Shown one piece after another: positions 1-8,561 of a stretch of 43,584 nucleotides of DNA. The DNA comes from VRUE01 sp036557525. Lineage in GTDB: Bacteria > Actinomycetota > Thermoleophilia > Solirubrobacterales > 70-9. The notes beneath the pieces are model-generated. The model made no database searches. It was given only the letters and a program-made list of their open reading frames with translations, and was not told the DNA's origin. Within the stretch, counting starts at the first letter, position 1. Each line of letters starts with the position of its first letter. The stretch is from contig DATBHH010000056.1 of assembly GCA_036557525.1 (NCBI GenBank), positions 1 through 43,584 of the forward strand, in the 5' to 3' direction. Made by a program: the position numbers and the translations under genes.

Positions 1-1
1 C

Positions 2-1189
<1,188 letters not shown>

Positions 1190-1256
1190 GGAGGCTCGGG
1201 GGACACTCTCCCGAGCAAAAGCCGTGGAGGCTCGGTCGAGCGTCCCCCGACCCTCC
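1190..1256. repeat. Nested palindrome between clpX and valS
   Basis: Outer arms 1190-1204 and 1242-1256 are complementary at 14 of 15 positions (GGAGGCTCGGGGGAC with GTCCCCCGACCCTCC). They enclose an inner hairpin CCGAGC (1211-1216) with GCTCGG (1230-1235). It starts right after the clpX stop, so a terminator-like role is possible, but there is no T run. The same outer-arm plus inner-hairpin layout recurs at 20860-20940, 37567-37645, 38773-38871 and 39372-39439. Confidence 0.8.
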
Positions 1257-1336
1257 TTCACGGTTGGGGGGTCACTCTCCCGAGCAAAAGCCGTGGAGGC
1301 TCGGTCGAGCGTCCCCCGACCCTCCTTCACGGTTGG
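1204..1336. repeat. Tandem direct repeat, two identical 64-nt copies
   Basis: Positions 1204-1267 and 1273-1336 are identical over 64 nt, at a period of 69 nt. The four G before each copy also match, with one mismatch (1203/1272). The repeat carries the inner hairpin and right arm of the palindrome at 1190-1256. Two copies with a 5-nt gap is a recent duplication, not a CRISPR array. It ends about 50 nt before the valS promoter. Confidence 0.9.
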
Positions 1337-1388
1337 CCCGTGCGAGTCCCAGCTCGGGGGCCCGACGCTCCATGCGGAAGTAGCTATC

Positions 1389-1394
1389 TAGACT
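1389..1394 (+). promoter_or_regulatory. -10 box TAGACT for valS
   Basis: TAGACT lies 8 nt upstream of the GTG chosen as the valS start. Transcription starting about 7 nt after the box would give a leaderless or nearly leaderless mRNA. No convincing -35 hexamer is seen. The same hexamer precedes proB and holA at similar distance. Confidence 0.55.
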
Positions 1395-1402
1395 CGCGAG
1401 CC

Positions 1403-4027
1403 GTGGATGCTGAGCGACGATCGCAGCTGGAGGCGCGGACCAGGTACGAGCCGGCCGAGGTCGAGCGGCGGGTGTTCGCCGAATGGTTCGAGGCGGGCTA
1501 TTTCCACCCCGAGGCGGAGGGGTCGCCGGAGGAGAACTTCTCGGTCGCGATCCCGCCTCCGAACGTCACCGGGGCCCTGCACATGGGGCACGCGCTGAAC
1601 GGGTCGATGCAGGACACGCTGGTGCGAATGAACCGGATGCGCGGCCGCAACACGCTCTGGATCCTCGGCACCGACCACGCAGGGATCGCGACCCAGGCGG
1701 TGGTTGAGAAAATGCTCCGCGCCGAGGGCACCTCGCGGCAGGAGCTCGGCCGCGAGGCCTTCGTCGAGCGGGTCTGGGCCTGGAAAGAGGAGTACGGCGC
1801 CCAGATCGTCGAGCAGTACAAGCGGCTGGGCGCCTCCTGCGACTACGAGCGAGAGCGGTTCACCCTCGACGACGGGTACTTGAAGGCCGTCTACCGGGTC
1901 TTCAAGCAGCTCTTCGACAAGGGGTACATCTACCGCGACGACTACATGGTCAACTGGGACCCTGGGACCCACTCGGCGATCTCCGACCTCGAGGTCGAGA
2001 ACCGCGAGGTCGAGGATGTCCTCTACTCGATCGATTACCCGGTCGAGGGGTCCGACCGGGTGCTGACGGTGGCGACGGTCCGCCCGGAGACGATGCTCGC
2101 CGACACCGCCGTCGCGGTGAACCCCGGCGACGAGCGCTACACCGACCTGGTCGGCGGCTACTGCGTCCTGCCGCTGGTCGGGCGGCGGCTGCCGATCATC
2201 GCCGACGGCTACGTCGATCCCGAGTTCGGGACCGGGGCGCTGAAGATCACCCCCGGCCACGACGTCAACGACTTCGAGATCGGGCGCTCCCACGGCCTCG
2301 ACGAGATCGGCGTCATCGGGCCCGACGGCCGGATGACCGACGACGCGGGCGAGCGCTTTGCCGGCCTCACCATCGATCAGGCCCGCGAAGCCGTCGTCGC
2401 TGCGCTTCGCGAGGGGGGCCTGATCCGGTCCGAGGAGCCCTACGCGCACTCGGTTCCGTACTCGCACCGCTCCGGCGAGCGGATCGAGCCGTTGATCTCG
2501 CTGCAGTGGTTCTGCCGGATGGACGAGCTGGCGGCGCCCGCGATCCAGGCCGTCGAGAGCGACGAAGTCCGGATCGTCCCGCCGCAGTGGAAGCGCGTCT
2601 ACCTCGACTGGATGCGGGAGATCCGGCCCTGGTGCATCTCGCGCCAGCTCTGGTGGGGCCACCGGATTCCGGTCTGGTACTGCGACGCCTGCGGTGCCAA
2701 TCCAAGGGCGGCCGAGGAGCCGCCGGAGCGCTGCGGCGCATGCGGCGGCGAGCTGCGCCAGGAGGAGGACGTCCTCGACACCTGGTTCAGCTCGGCGATC
2801 TGGCCGTTCGCGACGCTGGGCTGGCCCGAGAAGACGCCCGAGCTGCGTGCCTTCTACCCGACCAGCTTCCTCACCACCGCCCGCGAGATCCTCTTCCTCT
2901 GGGTGGCGCGGATGATCATGATGGGGATCGAGTTCCCCGGCGACATCCCGTTCCGCGACGTCTACGTCCACTCGGTTATCCAGGCCCGCGACGGGAGGCG
3001 GATGTCGAAGAGCCTCGGGACCGGGATCGACCCGCTGGAGGAGATCGACCGCCACGGCGCCGACGCCCTTCGCTTCGGGCTGCTGGCGATGTCCTCGACC
3101 CAGGACGTCCGCTTCTCCGACGCCAAGGTCGAGCAGGGGGCGGACCTCGCGAACAAGCTCTGGAACGCCTCGCGACTGATCCTGCTGAATGTGAAATTCA
3201 AGCAGGATCAGTCGCACACAAATTCCGCGCAGGACCAAGTTCCTGCGCGGGTTTCGCCAGGGACGACGGAGCCCCGGCCCGAGACTCCGGAGGATCGGTG
3301 GATCCTGTCGAGGTTGGAGCGGACGATCACCTCGGTCACGGAGAAGCTCGAGGCGTACGACTTCGCCCATGCCGCCCAGGAGGCCTACGCGTTCTTCTGG
3401 TCGGAGCTATGCGACTGGTACCTGGAGATGGTCAAGCCCCGCCTCTACGAAGGCGACGAGGCTGCGTCGGCCAACCTGCTCTGGGCGCTGGAGCGCGTCC
3501 TCGCGTTGCTGCACCCGATGATGCCGTTCGTCACAGAGGAGGTCTGGTCGTTCCATCCGGCCCGCCGCGGCCACCTCGCGGTGCATGGATTTCCCGAGGC
3601 CGACCGGTCGCTGATCGACGTCGAGGCCGAGGAAGAGGTCTCGGCGGGCATCGAGCTGACCCGACGGCTGCGCGCCTGGCGCGACCTGGTCGAGGCGCCG
3701 GCGGCGACGATCCTGCCGGCGCGGGCCGAGGGAGTCGAGCCGCGGGAGTTCGTCGGCCGCCTCGCCCGGTTCGCCTTCGAGGAGAATGGCGGGACGCCGG
3801 TTGCGGCGGTCGGGCCGGTCAGCGTCCTCGCCTCCGAGGCGATCGATGCCGACGCCGTTCGAGCCCGCGTCGAGGCGCGGCGCGAGGAGCTGCGGTCGGA
3901 GGTCGCGCGGGCCGAGGGCAAACTCGCCAACGAGCGCTTCGTCGCCAACGCCCCGCCCGAGGTCGTCGCCGAGGAGCGCGAGAAGCTCGAGCGCTACGGC
4001 GCAGAGCTGAAGGGGCTGTCCGAATAG
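1403..4027 (+). CDS. valS: Valine--tRNA ligase
   Basis: Class I aminoacyl-tRNA synthetase that charges tRNA-Val in the cytoplasm, 874 aa from GTG 1403. The signature HMGH is at residues 60-63 (HIGH motif) and RMSKS at 533-537 (KMSKS motif). The CP1 editing domain lies between them, the anticodon-binding domain follows DRWILSRLE, and a C-terminal coiled-coil arm ends the protein. An upstream GTG at 1340 is also in frame, but 1403 fits the TAGACT -10 box and the family N-terminus. Residues about 590-616, at the junction of catalytic and anticodon-binding domains, are encoded by two adjacent perfect hairpins (3172-3250) and look like an in-frame insertion. The stop overlaps the probable folC start. 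Confidence 0.97.
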   Translation: MDAERRSQLEARTRYEPAEVERRVFAEWFEAGYFHPEAEGSPEENFSVAIPPPNVTGALHMGHALNGSMQDTLVRMNRMRGRNTLWILGTDHAGIATQAVVEKMLRAEGTSRQELGREAFVERVWAWKEEYGAQIVEQYKRLGASCDYERERFTLDDGYLKAVYRVFKQLFDKGYIYRDDYMVNWDPGTHSAISDLEVENREVEDVLYSIDYPVEGSDRVLTVATVRPETMLADTAVAVNPGDERYTDLVGGYCVLPLVGRRLPIIADGYVDPEFGTGALKITPGHDVNDFEIGRSHGLDEIGVIGPDGRMTDDAGERFAGLTIDQAREAVVAALREGGLIRSEEPYAHSVPYSHRSGERIEPLISLQWFCRMDELAAPAIQAVESDEVRIVPPQWKRVYLDWMREIRPWCISRQLWWGHRIPVWYCDACGANPRAAEEPPERCGACGGELRQEEDVLDTWFSSAIWPFATLGWPEKTPELRAFYPTSFLTTAREILFLWVARMIMMGIEFPGDIPFRDVYVHSVIQARDGRRMSKSLGTGIDPLEEIDRHGADALRFGLLAMSSTQDVRFSDAKVEQGADLANKLWNASRLILLNVKFKQDQSHTNSAQDQVPARVSPGTTEPRPETPEDRWILSRLERTITSVTEKLEAYDFAHAAQEAYAFFWSELCDWYLEMVKPRLYEGDEAASANLLWALERVLALLHPMMPFVTEEVWSFHPARRGHLAVHGFPEADRSLIDVEAEEEVSAGIELTRRLRAWRDLVEAPAATILPARAEGVEPREFVGRLARFAFEENGGTPVAAVGPVSVLASEAIDADAVRARVEARREELRSEVARAEGKLANERFVANAPPEVVAEEREKLERYGAELKGLSE
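3172..3250. repeat. Two adjacent perfect hairpins inside valS
   Basis: Hairpin 1 has 15-nt perfectly complementary arms, 3172-3186 and 3201-3215, around a 14-nt loop. Hairpin 2 has 10-nt perfect arms, 3225-3234 and 3241-3250 (CCGCGCAGGA with TCCTGCGCGG). The stretch between and inside them is visibly AT-richer than valS around it. The reading frame stays open and the encoded residues fall in the linker before DRWILSRLE, where ValRS is not normally conserved. Confidence 0.85.
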
Positions 4028-5271
4028 CGGCGACCGACCCCGAGGGTTACCTCGACTCGCTCGAGCCGATCGGATGGAGGCTCGGGCTCGAGCGGATGCA
4101 CCGGCTGAACGCCCTGCTGGGGATGCCGCAGCATCGCTTCGGCTCGATCCACGTCGTCGGCACCAACGGAAAGTCGTCGGTGTCGCGGATGACGGCGGCG
4201 ATTCTCGACGCCCATTCCGTCGCCGCGGGGGCGATGGTCTCGCCGCACCTCGAACGCTGGTCGGAGCGGATCGTGATCCGCGGCGCCGAGATCGGCCCCG
4301 ATGCGTTCGCCGCGGCGGTCGGCCGCGCCGCCGAGGCCGCCGAGGTCGTCGGCCGGAGCCTCGGCGAAGACGTGACCCAGTTCGAGGTCGCGACCGCCGC
4401 CGGCTTCCTCGCGCTGGCCGCCGCCCGGGTCGGCGTCGGGGTCGTCGAGGCCGGGCTCGGGGGCAGGCTCGACGCGACCAACACGATCCCGTCGCGGGTC
4501 ACGGTGCTGACATCGGTCGGCCTCGACCACACCGAGTGGCTGGGCGACACCGAAGAGAAGATCGCCGCCGAGAAGCTCGCCGTCCTGCGCGATCACTCGA
4601 CCCTGGTGCTGGGCCGGGTCTCCGCCCCGGTGCGGGAGCTCGCCGAGCGAACCGCGGCGGAGCGCGGGGCGAGTTTCGTCCAGGCCCCCGAGGACCCCGG
4701 CGAGGGGATCGGGCTCCGCGCCCGCGGGCAATTTCAACGCCGCAACCTGGCGCTCGCCCGCACCGCCGCCGAAGCCTTCCACGGCCCGCTCGACCCCGAG
4801 GTCGTCGCCGCGGTCGCGGCCGGGGTGACGGTCCCGGGCCGGCTCGAACTGGTCGCCGAGGAGCCGCCGACCTACCTCGACGCCGCACACAACGTCGACG
4901 CGGCGGTCGCGCTCGCCGAGGCGCTTCCGGAGGTGGTCGGGTCCGGACCGGTCACGGCCTGCCTGGCGATGCTCTCCGACAAGGACGCCGCCGGGACGAT
5001 CGCTGCGCTGGCACCGGTGCTCGAGCGGGTCGTCTGCACGGAGATCCCGGCCGAGACGCTTCACTCGCAGGGCCGGCCCGGGGCGAGCGCCCACCCGGCG
5101 GCCGCGCTCGCCTCGTTCGCGCGCGCCGAGGGTCTCGAGGCGGAGGTGGAGCCGCGCCTGGACGAAGCGCTGGCCCGGGCGCGGGAGCTGGCGGAGGCGG
5201 AGGGCGGGACCCTCCTCGTCACCGGCTCTCATTACCTCCTGGCACCGGCCCGATCCGCGCTCGCCGCCTGA
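4024..5271 (+). CDS. folC: Bifunctional folylpolyglutamate synthase / dihydrofolate synthase
   Basis: Mur-ligase-family enzyme that adds glutamate to dihydropteroate or folate, about 415 aa. The P-loop GTNGKSS, the GLGGRLDATN segment, HTEWLGDT, and YLDAAHNVDAA in the C-terminal domain identify it. Conserved N-terminal sequence (YLDSLEPIGWRLGLERMHRLN) begins within a few codons of the valS stop, but this frame has no ATG, GTG or TTG there. The codon at 4024 is ATA, overlapping the valS TAG as ATAG. The first canonical start is ATG 4096, which would remove 24 residues of family-conserved sequence. I therefore place the start at 4024 with reservation; translational coupling to valS is likely. 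A gene caller restricted to canonical starts would choose 4096. Confidence 0.85.
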   Translation: MAATDPEGYLDSLEPIGWRLGLERMHRLNALLGMPQHRFGSIHVVGTNGKSSVSRMTAAILDAHSVAAGAMVSPHLERWSERIVIRGAEIGPDAFAAAVGRAAEAAEVVGRSLGEDVTQFEVATAAGFLALAAARVGVGVVEAGLGGRLDATNTIPSRVTVLTSVGLDHTEWLGDTEEKIAAEKLAVLRDHSTLVLGRVSAPVRELAERTAAERGASFVQAPEDPGEGIGLRARGQFQRRNLALARTAAEAFHGPLDPEVVAAVAAGVTVPGRLELVAEEPPTYLDAAHNVDAAVALAEALPEVVGSGPVTACLAMLSDKDAAGTIAALAPVLERVVCTEIPAETLHSQGRPGASAHPAAALASFARAEGLEAEVEPRLDEALARARELAEAEGGTLLVTGSHYLLAPARSALAA

Positions 5272-5396
5272 CACAGATCCCTCTTCCGGTTGTGGCCGGA
5301 CTGGGCTTTGCGGCGTTCGGGTACGGCGGGGGCCCGGGGGGGAGGAGCCACCAGTCGGGGCAAGAGGGGTCGAAAGGAGGATCGTCGGCCTTCCCG

Positions 5397-5660
5397 ATGT
5401 GGGACCTCCCGTTCAGGGACGGCCAGATCGTGAGCCGGGTAACGTCGCTTCCAGTGCGCGAATCCGTGAAAGTCCGGAATCTCGACAAGAGCATCCGGGC
5501 ACTGCATCGCGGCATGACGGTGAAGGAAGTCGAAGCGGCTCCCGGCACGCCCCGCGATCACGAGATCGAGGTTGGCGGCGAAGAAATCGAGAGTCTCTGG
5601 TACCGGTGCTGGGGATTGGATTTCGCCGGCGGTCGACTGGACACGAGAACGAGGTACTGA
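5397..5660 (+). CDS. Small hypothetical protein, BamE/SmpA-like fold suspected
   Basis: An 87-aa ORF whose second half reads IRALHRGMTVKEVEAA.GTPRD...ESLWYRCWGLDFAGGRL. This resembles the GMT-xx-EV-xx-xxG-xP and W-Y...F-xx-GRL pattern of small BamE/SmpA-type domains, although no lipobox or signal peptide is visible, so secretion is not supported. AAAGGAGG at 5373-5380 lies 16 nt before ATG 5397, farther than usual for a ribosome-binding site, so the start is uncertain. It sits alone between folC and a tiny membrane-protein ORF. Family and function are tentative. Confidence 0.45.
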   Translation: MWDLPFRDGQIVSRVTSLPVRESVKVRNLDKSIRALHRGMTVKEVEAAPGTPRDHEIEVGGEEIESLWYRCWGLDFAGGRLDTRTRY

Positions 5661-5693
5661 GCAGAACGTGCGACCATTCACGCGTGATTCCGC

Positions 5694-5816
5694 ATGAGTT
5701 CTAAGAGCGCCGGCAGCGAACTGCTTTCGATGATGGCCCTGGTCGCCGCCGTGGTCGCGGCGGTGATCCTGATCTTCTTCGGCCTCGGTTTCCTCTTCGG
5801 CAGGCTGTTTCTTTAG
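5694..5816 (+). CDS. Possible 40-aa single-pass membrane protein
   Basis: An ORF of 40 codons from ATG 5694 to TAG 5814-5816. The first 12 residues are polar (MSSKSAGSELLS), then about 25 residues are uninterrupted hydrophobic Ala/Val/Leu/Phe/Gly, ending GRLFL. One transmembrane helix is clear. There is no good Shine-Dalgarno sequence. The long hydrophobic run in correct codon phase is the only evidence, so it may be a real small membrane protein or chance. Confidence 0.4.
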   Translation: MSSKSAGSELLSMMALVAAVVAAVILIFFGLGFLFGRLFL

Positions 5817-5849
5817 CTTTGGACAGGGTTAGCTGCGGCTGCGGCGAAG

Positions 5850-5855
5850 TAGACT
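5850..5855 (+). promoter_or_regulatory. -10 box TAGACT, leadered promoter
   Basis: TAGACT 28 nt upstream of ATG 5884, which would give a leader of roughly 20 nt. TTAGCT at 5829-5834 is a weak -35 candidate with a 15-nt spacer. Confidence 0.4.
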
Positions 5856-5883
5856 CACCGCCCCCTCAGGCGAGTTCTCGATC

Positions 5884-6498
5884 ATGACTCCAGCGATTTT
5901 CGGCATCGACAACGACGGCCTCAACCTGGTCGTGAATCTGTTCATCCTGATGCTGGTCGTCGTCTGGCTGGCGTTGATCGTCTTCACCTACCTCGACGCC
6001 CGCCGCCGGGTCTCCGATCCCTTCCTCGTCGCCTGCGCGACGGTCGCCGCCTTCATTCCCTACATCGGCACCGCCGTCTACGCGATCCTGCGGCCGCCGG
6101 AGTTCCTCGAAGACGCGCACGAGCGTGAGCTCGAGATCAAGGCCGCCGAGCTTCGGGTGCGCCAGCTGGAGGAGAGCTCCTGCCCGCAGTGCGAATTCCC
6201 GATCGAGCGCAGCTATCTCCGATGTCCGCGCTGCCAGCGCCGCCTCAAGAACCCGTGCGCGAACTGCGGAAAGCCGGTCGATCCGCGCTGGTCCCTGTGC
6301 CCCTATTGCGAGGCGCCGGTTCGTTCCCGCGAGCGGGCTGCGAAACGCTCGACGCCCCAACGCCCGCCCGCGGCGCGGCGCAAGAAAGCGCCGCCTGCGA
6401 AAGAGCCCGCGGCCGGCGCCGGCCAGGGGCCGCCGACCCAGCAACGAACGCAAAGGAGCCCAGAACGTGAGCCGGACCCTGATCCTCGTCAAGCCTGA
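5884..6498 (+). CDS. Membrane protein with double zinc ribbon
   Basis: A 204-aa protein with two predicted transmembrane helices (about residues 13-37 and 43-64), then a charged linker (ERELEIKAAELRVRQLEE), then two CxxC-type zinc ribbons: CPQC...CPRC and CANC...CPYC. The C-terminus is Pro/Arg/Lys/Ala-rich and probably disordered. The family is a zinc-ribbon membrane protein of unknown role, sometimes grouped as DZR or zinc_ribbon_2. Its 3' end overlaps the ndk start by 32 nt in another frame, so the two are likely co-transcribed. Confidence 0.85.
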   Translation: MTPAIFGIDNDGLNLVVNLFILMLVVVWLALIVFTYLDARRRVSDPFLVACATVAAFIPYIGTAVYAILRPPEFLEDAHERELEIKAAELRVRQLEESSCPQCEFPIERSYLRCPRCQRRLKNPCANCGKPVDPRWSLCPYCEAPVRSRERAAKRSTPQRPPAARRKKAPPAKEPAAGAGQGPPTQQRTQRSPEREPDPDPRQA

Positions 6499-6874
6499 CG
6501 CCTTCGAGCGCAGCCTGACCGGCGAGGCGATCGCGCGTTTCGAGCGCAAGGGGCTGCGGATCAGGGCGCTGAAGCTGATGGAGGCGGACGAGGAGACCGC
6601 AAACGTCCATTACGCTGAGCACGCGGAGAAGCCGTTCTTCGGCGAGCTCGTCTCGTTCATCACCGGCGGTCCGCTGGTCGCGATGGTCCTCGAGGGGGCC
6701 GAAGCCGTCCCCGCGGCGCGCCAGGTGATCGGCGCGACCAACCCGGTCGAGGCCGCACCGGGCTCGATCCGCGGCGACTTCGCCCTCGAGGTGACCTACA
6801 ACATGGTGCACGGGTCCGACTCCGACGAGTCGGCGGAGCGCGAGATCGGGATCTGGTTCCCAGAGCTGTCCTGA
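6467..6874 (+). CDS. ndk: Nucleoside diphosphate kinase
   Basis: Transfers the gamma-phosphate between nucleoside triphosphates and diphosphates through a phosphohistidine intermediate. 135 aa, the usual bacterial length. The N-terminus SRTLILVKPDAFER is typical and the active-site histidine is in NMVHGSDS near residue 115. The start GTG 6467 is fixed by AAAGGAG at 6452-6458, 8 nt upstream. The start lies within the previous gene, and the stop TGA overlaps the probable CTG start of maf. Confidence 0.97.
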   Translation: MSRTLILVKPDAFERSLTGEAIARFERKGLRIRALKLMEADEETANVHYAEHAEKPFFGELVSFITGGPLVAMVLEGAEAVPAARQVIGATNPVEAAPGSIRGDFALEVTYNMVHGSDSDESAEREIGIWFPELS

Positions 6875-7419
6875 AGGTCACGCTCGCATCGGGCTCTCCG
6901 CAGCGCCGCGAGATCCTCGAGAAGCTGGGGGTCTCGTTCGAGGTCGTGGTCCCAGGAATCGAGGAGCTGGCCGGGGGTGAGCCCGACCAGGAGGTGGTCG
7001 AGAACGCCCGCCGCAAGGCGCGCGCGGTCGGCGCCGACGGGCTGGTGATCGCCTGCGACACCGACGTCGCGATCGACGGCCGCGCGCTCGGCAAGCCGGC
7101 CGACGCCGAGGCCGCCCGCGGCTATCTCGACCTCCTGTCGGGACGTGTGCACGAGGTCATCAGCGGTCTCGTCGTGGTCGCCGGTGGCGAGGAGCGCTCG
7201 GGCCTGGAGCGGACCGCGGTCGAGTTCCGCGAGCTCGACGACGCCGAGAAGCGGCGCTACGTCGAGTTCGGCGAGTGGCGGGGGCGCTCGGGCGGGTATG
7301 CGATCCAGACGCTGGGCTCGACCTTGGTCGCGCGGATCGAGGGAAGCGTCTCGAACGTGGTCGGCCTGCCGGTCGGGCTGCTGCTCGAGCTGGCGCCGGA
7401 ATTGTTTCGACGCCGCTGA
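6871..7419 (+). CDS. maf: Maf family nucleotide pyrophosphatase
   Basis: Maf-type nucleoside triphosphate pyrophosphatase, about 182 aa. The N-terminal substrate loop reads LASGSPQRREILEKLG (canonical SxSPRR), followed by VENARRKARAV, the metal site in ACDTDVAIDG and LGKP, and the ITG-like GYAIQ segment. The conserved N-terminus begins immediately after the ndk stop, where the only possible initiator is CTG 6871, overlapping the ndk TGA as CTGA. There is no in-frame ATG, GTG or TTG from 6781 until GTG/ATG around 6940-6946, which would delete the essential loop. Start by translational coupling at CTG is my choice. Confidence 0.87.
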   Translation: MKVTLASGSPQRREILEKLGVSFEVVVPGIEELAGGEPDQEVVENARRKARAVGADGLVIACDTDVAIDGRALGKPADAEAARGYLDLLSGRVHEVISGLVVVAGGEERSGLERTAVEFRELDDAEKRRYVEFGEWRGRSGGYAIQTLGSTLVARIEGSVSNVVGLPVGLLLELAPELFRRR

Positions 7420-7476
7420 CTAGCAGGGCATTTAAGAAGCATCTGGGATGATTGCGCGAAGCTTCATCCTCACCGA

Positions 7477-8526
7477 ATGGGTCTCTTCAGCAATCTCACC
7501 GGTCTAGGTGGCCGCGACATGGCCGTCGATCTCGGCACCGCCAACACCCTCGTCTACGTGCGCGGCCGCGGCATCGTGCTCTCCGAGCCCTCGGTCGTCG
7601 CGATCGACTCTCGCAACGGTCAGGTCCACGCGGTCGGGGTCGAAGCGAAGCGGATGCTGGGGCGGACGCCGGGGACGATCACCGCGATCCGACCGCTGAA
7701 GGACGGGGTGATCGCCGATTTCGACGTCACCGAGCAGATGCTCCGGCACTTCATCAAGCGGGTCCACTCGAACCGCTTCGCCCACCCGCGGGTCGTCGTC
7801 TGCGTCCCGTCCGGAGTGACCGGGGTCGAGAAGAGGGCGGTCGAGGAGGCCTGTCTCTCGGCCGGGGCGCGGAAGGCGTTCCTGATCGAGGAGCCGATGG
7901 CGGCGGCGATCGGCGCCGGCCTCCCGGTCGCCGAGCCAACCGGCTCGATGATCGTCGACGTCGGCGGGGGCACGACCGAGGTCGCCGTCATCTCGCTCGG
8001 CGGGATCGTCGTCTCGCAATCGATCAGGGTCGGGGGAGACGAGCTCGACGAGGCGATCGTCCAGCACTGCAAACAGAACTACAAACTGGCGATCGGGAGC
8101 CAGACTGCCGAGGAGGTCAAGCTCGAGGCCGGCTCGGCCTCGCCGCTCGCCGAGGAGGTCGACGTCGAGATCCGAGGCCGTGATCTCGTCTCCGGCCTCC
8201 CGAAGACGATCACCCTCGGCTCGGCCGAGGTCCGCGAGGCTCTCGACGAACCGGTCAGCCACATCGTCGACGCGGTCAAGGACACGCTCGATCGGACGCC
8301 GCCCGAGCTCGCCGGCGACATCATGGACAGGGGAATCACCCTCGCAGGTGGCGGCGCCCTCCTGCAAGGACTCGAACAGCGCCTTCGCGACGAGTGCCAG
8401 ATGCCGTGCCAACTGGCAGAGTCACCGCTCACGTGCGTGGCGGTAGGCTCGGGCATCTCGTTGGAGGAGTTCGAGGCGATCCACCGCGCCAGCAAGATGA
8501 ACTCCGGTGCGGCTCGCTATGCATAG
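7477..8526 (+). CDS. mreB: Rod shape-determining protein MreB
   Basis: Bacterial actin homologue that polymerises along the membrane and directs the elongasome. 349 aa. The phosphate-1 motif DLGTANTLVY (from residue 18), phosphate-2 DVGGGTTEVAV (about 161) and the adenosine motif LAGGGALLQGL are all intact. It is first in a same-strand cluster mreB-mreC-mreD-mrdA-rodA. The 57-nt upstream spacer contains no obvious Shine-Dalgarno sequence. Presence of the full set implies rod-like growth, or at least a lateral-wall machine. Confidence 0.97.
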   Translation: MGLFSNLTGLGGRDMAVDLGTANTLVYVRGRGIVLSEPSVVAIDSRNGQVHAVGVEAKRMLGRTPGTITAIRPLKDGVIADFDVTEQMLRHFIKRVHSNRFAHPRVVVCVPSGVTGVEKRAVEEACLSAGARKAFLIEEPMAAAIGAGLPVAEPTGSMIVDVGGGTTEVAVISLGGIVVSQSIRVGGDELDEAIVQHCKQNYKLAIGSQTAEEVKLEAGSASPLAEEVDVEIRGRDLVSGLPKTITLGSAEVREALDEPVSHIVDAVKDTLDRTPPELAGDIMDRGITLAGGGALLQGLEQRLRDECQMPCQLAESPLTCVAVGSGISLEEFEAIHRASKMNSGAARYA

Positions 8527-8561
8527 CGGCCGGCCAAAATCAACGGATTTAAGGCTTCTTC

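Noticed and set aside
1204..1336. CRISPR array or T-box riboswitch upstream of valS
   Set aside because: Only two copies of a 64-nt unit with a 5-nt gap and no variable spacers, so not CRISPR. No TGGNACCGCG antiterminator motif, and the apparent valS -10 box lies downstream of it, so it is not in the leader.
5399..5704. 101-codon plus-strand frame overlapping the small BamE-like ORF
   Set aside because: Arg/Ser/Pro-rich with no domain; the alternative frame 5397-5660 has a plausible motif.
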